DNA from: Photobacterium profundum
GTDB taxonomy: Bacteria > Pseudomonadota > Gammaproteobacteria > Enterobacterales > Vibrionaceae
NCBI RefSeq assembly: GCF_003026285.1
Contig: NZ_PYOD01000008.1
Location: forward strand, 62,001-126,000
Direction of reading: 5' to 3'
Length of the DNA stretch: 64,000 nt
Numbering within the stretch: the stretch's first letter is position 1; each line of letters opens with the position of its first letter. The notes below the pieces were generated by a model. It was not told where the DNA came from. It saw nothing but the letters and a program-made list of their open reading frames with translations, and made no database searches. Shown piece after piece: positions 58,349-64,000 of this stretch. Position numbers and translations under genes: made by a program.

Positions 58349-60283
58349 TTATGAAGATTTACGTACGCGTAGATACCATTCAGATAACAAACGTACTTGT
58401 TTGCGGGTGTAACCTTTTTCCATCATTCGCGCGACAAAATCATCATGTTTCTTTTGTTCATCTGTTGATGTTTTGGCATTGAAGGAAATAACAGGAAGCA
58501 GTTCTTCCGTATTCGAGAACATCTTCTTCTCAATTACAGTGCGCAGTTTTTCATAGCTGGTCCAATTTGGATTTGTTCCTGCATTGTTAGCTCGTGCACG
58601 AAGTACGAAGTTCACAATCTCATTTCGGAAATCTTTTGGATTACTGATCCCAGCAGGTTTTTCAATTTTTTCCAATTCATTATTCAATGCTGAACGGTCA
58701 AATAGTTGCCCTGTATCTGGGTCGCGGTACTCTTGATCTTGAATCCAAAAATCAGCGTAACTCACGTAGCGATCAAAGATATTCTGACCGTACTCAGAGT
58801 AAGACTCGAGATATGCGGTTTGGATTTCTTTTCCAATAAACTCAACATATTTCGGAATCAAATAACCTTTCAAAAATTCAAGGTATTTTTCAGACAGATC
58901 TTGCGGGAATTGTTCACGCTCAATTTGTTGTTCAAGTACGTAGAATAGATGAACAGGGTTCGCTGCAACTTCGGAGTGATCGAAGTTAAATACTCGGGAT
59001 AGGATCTTAAAGGCAAAACGAGTCGATAGACCGTTCATTCCTTCGTCTACACCCGCGTAATCACGGTATTCTTGGTACGATTTTGCTTTAGGATCGGTAT
59101 CTTTTAATGTTTCGCCGTCATAGACACGCATTTTCGAGTAGATGCTTGAATTTTCAGGCTCTTTCAAGCGAGAAAGTGCGGTGAATCGAGCAAGGATTTC
59201 TAGCGTGCTAGGTGAGCATGGTGCTGAAGATAGCTCACTGTTTTGCAGTAGTTTTTTGTAAATTCGGATTTCTTCCGAAACACGTAAACAATAAGGCACT
59301 TTCACGATGTAAACACGGTCGAGGAAGGCTTCGTTATTTTTATTATTTCGGAATGTTTGCCACTCAGATTCATTTGAGTGAGCCAGAATGATACCGTCAA
59401 ACGGCAATGCTGATAAACCTTCAGTACCGTTGTAGTTACCTTCCTGTGTGGCTGTTAGTAGAGGGTGCAGCACTTTTAGTGGCGCTTTAAACATCTCTAC
59501 AAATTCCATCATCCCTTGGTTAGCTTTACACAAGGCACCTGAATAACTATATGCATCAGGATCATCTTGTGAGAAGTGCTCAAGTTGGCGAATATCGACT
59601 TTACCCACTAAGGCTGAGATATCTTGGTTGTTTTCATCACCAGGCTCAGTTTTAGCAATACCGACTTGATCTAGAATAGATGGACGTACCTTGATAACTT
59701 TAAATTTGGTGATGTCACCGCCAAATTCATGCAAACGTTTTGCAGCCCAAGGAGACATAATACTATTTAGATAACGATCCGGAATGCCGTATTCTTTATT
59801 TAGAATATCGCTATCTTCATTTTTGTCGAATAAGCAGAAAGGGTGGTCATTAACGGGGCTACGTTCACCGTTTGCCGTTAAAATATAGATTGGTACTTTT
59901 TGCATTAAGCTTTTTAGCTTTTCTGCTAATGATGATTTACCGCCACCTACTGGGCCAAGTAAATACAAGATTTGTTTACGCTCTTCTAGGCCCTGTGCTG
60001 CATGCTTTAAGTAGGAAACAATTTGTTCTATCGCATCTTCCATGCCATAGAAATCTTCGAATGTTTCGTAGCGTGAAATCACACGGTTAGAGAAAAGTCT
60101 GCTCAAGCATGGATCTTGAGCGGTATCGATCATTTTTGGTTCACCGATGGCCATAAGCAGACGTTCTGCTGCGTTCACATATGAACTACGGTCATTACGG
60201 CAGATCTCAAGGAATTCTTGCAACGAAAGCTCTTCATCCTTGGCTTCTTCATAGCGTTGACGATAATGGTCAAAAATACTCAT
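58349..60283 (-). CDS. yeaG: PrkA-family serine protein kinase YeaG
   Basis: 644 residues from ATG 60283 (MSIFDHYRQRYEEA), exactly the E. coli length; AGGGGGC lies seven bases upstream, and an extension to 60313 is rejected. The PrkA AAA+ module has Walker A GPVGGGKS (110-117), and the C-terminal PrkA kinase domain follows. E. coli YeaG responds to nitrogen starvation and is under RpoS. First gene of the yeaG-yeaH-ycgB cluster. Confidence 0.95.
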   Translation of the reverse strand: MSIFDHYRQRYEEAKDEELSLQEFLEICRNDRSSYVNAAERLLMAIGEPKMIDTAQDPCLSRLFSNRVISRYETFEDFYGMEDAIEQIVSYLKHAAQGLEERKQILYLLGPVGGGKSSLAEKLKSLMQKVPIYILTANGERSPVNDHPFCLFDKNEDSDILNKEYGIPDRYLNSIMSPWAAKRLHEFGGDITKFKVIKVRPSILDQVGIAKTEPGDENNQDISALVGKVDIRQLEHFSQDDPDAYSYSGALCKANQGMMEFVEMFKAPLKVLHPLLTATQEGNYNGTEGLSALPFDGIILAHSNESEWQTFRNNKNNEAFLDRVYIVKVPYCLRVSEEIRIYKKLLQNSELSSAPCSPSTLEILARFTALSRLKEPENSSIYSKMRVYDGETLKDTDPKAKSYQEYRDYAGVDEGMNGLSTRFAFKILSRVFNFDHSEVAANPVHLFYVLEQQIEREQFPQDLSEKYLEFLKGYLIPKYVEFIGKEIQTAYLESYSEYGQNIFDRYVSYADFWIQDQEYRDPDTGQLFDRSALNNELEKIEKPAGISNPKDFRNEIVNFVLRARANNAGTNPNWTSYEKLRTVIEKKMFSNTEELLPVISFNAKTSTDEQKKHDDFVARMMEKGYTRKQVRLLSEWYLRVRKSS

Positions 60284-60886
60284 GGTATGCCCCCTGAATC
60301 GTTCTTTAATCAATTAGAAAGGACGAAAACAAAAAACTTTCACATCCCTCATATCTAAGACTAGACCTAACTGATCAAAATGCTGCACTGAGTTGTTGGT
60401 TTTTAAATAAATTTCCTTTTTTCTTTCATTTCGCTAGCTTGTATATTTCTTGTTCACAATCTCACTATCCTCTTAAAAAACGGGAGATGCAAGCGAGATT
60501 GTTAGTAAAATGTAACTGAAATTTGCTGATATTCAGTATTCGTTCTATCAATAGTCGTTAAAATTATTTAATTAATATATCTTGGTTTTATATGCTTTCT
60601 TATCGTTATTCTATAATTGAATTAAATTTTTGACGTCTATTTTATGGAGTATTACTGCGTTTTAAAGGCTGTTCGTATAATGATAAGAAATGTACTTTTA
60701 CCTATTTATGTATTTTTTTGTGCTATGCGAATGAATTTATTTGTCTATTTTTGATAGTGAATAAAAAAACACGTTGAATTGGCTATATTTCTCTTTGTTG
60801 ATGCTTATTTTTTGAGCGAAATCAACAACCCTGTTTTAAGCTTGAGATGTAGAACAATAAAAAGCATAGATAGGGGATTTTGATTT
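60284..60886. other. Long intergenic region upstream of yeaG
   Basis: About 600 very AT-rich bases between divergent yeaG and the VOC gene. ACAATCTC (60456-60463) and GAGATTGT (60495-60502) are perfect inverted repeats 31 bases apart. I looked for a sigma-54 type GG-N10-GC promoter on the yeaG side and saw none. Confidence 0.5.
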
Positions 60887-61267
60887 ATGGGTATTTCACG
60901 TGTTGATACAGTATCAATTCCTGTTTCTAATCAGAGTCAGGCATTGTTATTTTATCGTGATGCGTTGGGCTTTGAATTAGTACGTGATCATCATGCAAAT
61001 AATAAGAAACGCTGGATTCAACTCGCACCTAAAGGGGCGGAAACAACCATTAGTTTAGTGGTGCCATTTGCTGGAATGAAAGCGGGCTCTGTACAAGGAC
61101 TGGTGGTTCAAACTGATGATATAACATCAACTTATAATGAATTAGCGGACCGGGGGGTTAGTTTGTCTGAGATTGTGTCACTTATTGGTGGTCGTTTTGC
61201 TACGTTCACGGATCCAGATGGTAACGGTTGGGTACTCATTGAAGCGACATCGCATATGATGGCTTAA
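60887..61267 (+). CDS. VOC-superfamily (glyoxalase-like) protein
   Basis: 126 residues, one vicinal-oxygen-chelate domain: VDTVSIPVSNQSQALLFYRDALGFELV, then GLVVQTDDITSTYNELADRGV and FATFTDPDGNGWVLIEA with the C-terminal metal-ligand Glu. Likely a dioxygenase, glyoxalase or resistance-type protein; the substrate cannot be told. Convergent with yeaD. Start ATG 60887 follows GGGG by several bases. Confidence 0.82.
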   Translation: MGISRVDTVSIPVSNQSQALLFYRDALGFELVRDHHANNKKRWIQLAPKGAETTISLVVPFAGMKAGSVQGLVVQTDDITSTYNELADRGVSLSEIVSLIGGRFATFTDPDGNGWVLIEATSHMMA

Positions 61268-61298
61268 TGATCATTGTTTCTAGCATGCAGGTAGCAAT

Positions 61299-61322
61299 AA
61301 GCCGCACAGTTATGCGGCTTGA
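61299..61322. terminator. Hairpin between the VOC gene and yeaD
   Basis: AAGCCGCA pairs with TGCGGCTT around a six-base loop between convergent genes. No T tract follows, so termination is uncertain. Confidence 0.45.
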
Positions 61323-61367
61323 AATACTGAACATTAAGCTTATCAAAAGTAAGTAATGATAGTTGAC

Positions 61368-62243
61368 TTACTTCTTCACAGAAATCAGTGTGCTTAGAGT
61401 GTGGGATTGACCTGGTGCAAGCTCAATACCTTTGCCATGGATCGTTGATTCAACACACACCATGGTTTCAAAACTATTATCAGCCATGTCACTCATGCTG
61501 ATTGATAAGTCTTGCCAAGGATTCCAAATAACCGCTGCGTTATGCCCTTGGTTTTTAACTGCAATTTTGCGTTGATTATTTTTATCATTAATCTCGATGA
61601 TTTCTTGTGGAGAGGTATAAACGCGATCAACTTCTTGAGTAAATACGAGTGTGTCGTTACCTTCTGCGGCTTTACCGCCTTTTGTGCTATCGCTGAAATT
61701 TTTACCCATACCAGTAATGTCAACAGTGTTGATATCTGCAACAGTAAAGTAAGTGTGTAAGGCTCCACCATATGACCAGCTATGATCATCGACATTGGTT
61801 GATGTTAAGTGGACTTTAAGTTCTGTACCAATTTCAAAAATCAGTTCATTTTTGAATTTATGTGGCCACATTTCACGTGTTGATTCAGAGTCTTCTAACA
61901 TCAGCGAAATAATCACGCCATTGCTATTTTCACGGTGTTCTTTGAGTGTCCATTGACTGTTTCGTGCAAAACCATGAGACGGTGTTGCTGCTTTTCCAAA
62001 CCAAGGCCAGCAGACAGGAATACCTCCACGAATGGCTTTAGTTGTGTCAAACTCCGCTTTTTCGCTAAGCCATATTACATCTTGCTCACCTGCTGGTTTG
62101 AACCAAATTAGGTGTCCACCATGAAGAGATATACCCGCTTCGGCAGTATTATGAATAACGCGAACTATTTTCACGCCCTGAAATTCACAAATGGTAACAG
62201 CATCTGAAAGTGCATTAATCGTTGAAAGCTTACGTAAATCCAT
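61368..62243 (-). CDS. yeaD: D-hexose-6-phosphate mutarotase YeaD
   Basis: 291 residues. Family marks: GVKIVRVIHNTAEAGISLHGGHLI, IRGGIPVCWPWFG, HGFARNSQW with a catalytic His, HTYFTVADI, and VVWNPW-like VIWNPWQDL. YeaD interconverts anomers of glucose-6-phosphate. It lies beside gapA as in E. coli, linking it to glycolysis, though each has its own transcript. No clear terminator downstream on this strand. Confidence 0.93.
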   Translation of the reverse strand: MDLRKLSTINALSDAVTICEFQGVKIVRVIHNTAEAGISLHGGHLIWFKPAGEQDVIWLSEKAEFDTTKAIRGGIPVCWPWFGKAATPSHGFARNSQWTLKEHRENSNGVIISLMLEDSESTREMWPHKFKNELIFEIGTELKVHLTSTNVDDHSWSYGGALHTYFTVADINTVDITGMGKNFSDSTKGGKAAEGNDTLVFTQEVDRVYTSPQEIIEINDKNNQRKIAVKNQGHNAAVIWNPWQDLSISMSDMADNSFETMVCVESTIHGKGIELAPGQSHTLSTLISVKK

Positions 62244-62595
62244 CGACTATTCCTTACTTAACTATGATTTAAATGTTTATTCAGCTATTTAATCAAAATT
62301 TCGGGTAGAAAAGATAGTTGAATAAATACTTATTTTTCTTTTAAAAATATCATCATTTATGAAAACTTATTTGTTAAATTTGTAAAATCTCAACAATGGG
62401 AGCGGATGTAAACCTGACTCTGTGGCGGTTCAATGATACTAAAAGTGATCTATTTATAGTGTTGTGTTGTCAGTTGTAATACTAAAGGGGTGGGGTTCAA
62501 TGAGTATGGCGGTGCAAATATCAATTGTTGTGTGTATTACAGATATAAAAAAAGGTAGCTAATCGCTACCTTTTTATCACTTTACTAAGTAATAA
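62244..62595. other. Intergenic region between gapA and yeaD
   Basis: 352 bases including the gapA terminator (62546-62576) and the yeaD promoter region. Nothing else is clear. Confidence 0.5.
62546..62576 (-). terminator. Terminator after gapA
   Basis: On the minus strand AAAAAGGTAGC pairs with GCTACCTTTTT around a five-base loop, followed by more T residues; it sits 20 bases past the gapA stop. Confidence 0.92.
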
Positions 62596-63926
<1,331 letters not shown>

Positions 63927-64000
63927 ATGACTAATAAAACAAATGCTTATTGGCGAGAACAATTAACCGACGATCAATATCATATTTGTAGAGAAAAGGG
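63927..64000 (+). CDS. msrB: Peptide-methionine (R)-S-oxide reductase, 5' part
   Basis: Cut by the right edge after 24 codons, MTNKTNAYWREQLTDDQYHI and onward, the usual MsrB opening. MsrB reduces methionine-R-sulfoxide in damaged proteins. The divergent pairing with gapA is the same as in E. coli (msrB, formerly yeaA, next to gapA). AGG lies several bases before the ATG. Confidence 0.8.
   Translation, partial: MTNKTNAYWREQLTDDQYHICREK

Overview
The window is ordinary chromosomal DNA from a marine gammaproteobacterium of the Vibrionaceae, most likely Photobacterium or a close relative. This is inferred from protein character, from moderate AT richness, and from gene orders shared with Vibrio and E. 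coli: pdxB-usg-fimV-truA-accD-folC-dedD-cvpA-purF, tig-clpP-clpX-lon-hupB-ppiD-comEA, dsbB-nhaB-fadR-ycgB and gapA-yeaD. I see no prophage, transposase, integron, CRISPR array or toxin-antitoxin pair. Almost every gene belongs to a recognisable family, so the more novel signals lie in regulatory DNA, small repeats and gene-order changes.

Layout. 0-12.5 kb: the 3' end of pdxB, an aspartate-semialdehyde dehydrogenase, the giant acidic FimV, then truA, accD, folC, dedD and a PurR-type promoter driving cvpA-purF. 12.5-19.3 kb: a Yip1-family membrane protein, a LysR regulator, the RpoS-adaptor response regulator RssB, a POT peptide transporter, rfaH and galU. 19.4-20.7 kb: folD (also with a PurR-like box) and tRNA-Arg(TCT). 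21-30.4 kb: the proteostasis block tig, clpP, clpX, lon (sigma-32 promoter), hupB, ppiD and the DNA-uptake gene comEA. 30.5-36 kb: a small cupin under a Fur-like box, a rhombosortase, a DTW-domain tRNA modifier, two HD-domain nucleotide hydrolases and alaA.

36.3-42.7 kb: a tightly overlapping menaquinone operon menF-menD-menH-menC-menE from which menB is absent. 42.7-51.7 kb: an LplT-type transporter fused to an acyltransferase with its TetR neighbour, TM2 and Tim44-like membrane proteins, small cysteine-cluster proteins, dusC, an SDR-like protein and a SEC-C protein. 51.8-64 kb: dsbB, nhaB, fadR, then ycgB-yeaH-yeaG as one stress cluster, a VOC protein, yeaD, gapA and the start of divergent msrB.

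Functional threads. RssB (RpoS delivery) and its protease ClpXP are both here. PurR-like boxes with the same promoter geometry precede cvpA-purF and folD, tying purine synthesis to one-carbon supply. RfaH and GalU both serve surface polysaccharide production. Several perfect palindromes next to alaA, dtp/rfaH, fadR and gapA/msrB are candidate operators. A hairpin-forming repeat of about 30 bp occurs three times between genes. All functional statements rest on reading the sequence and on family knowledge; no database search was run.
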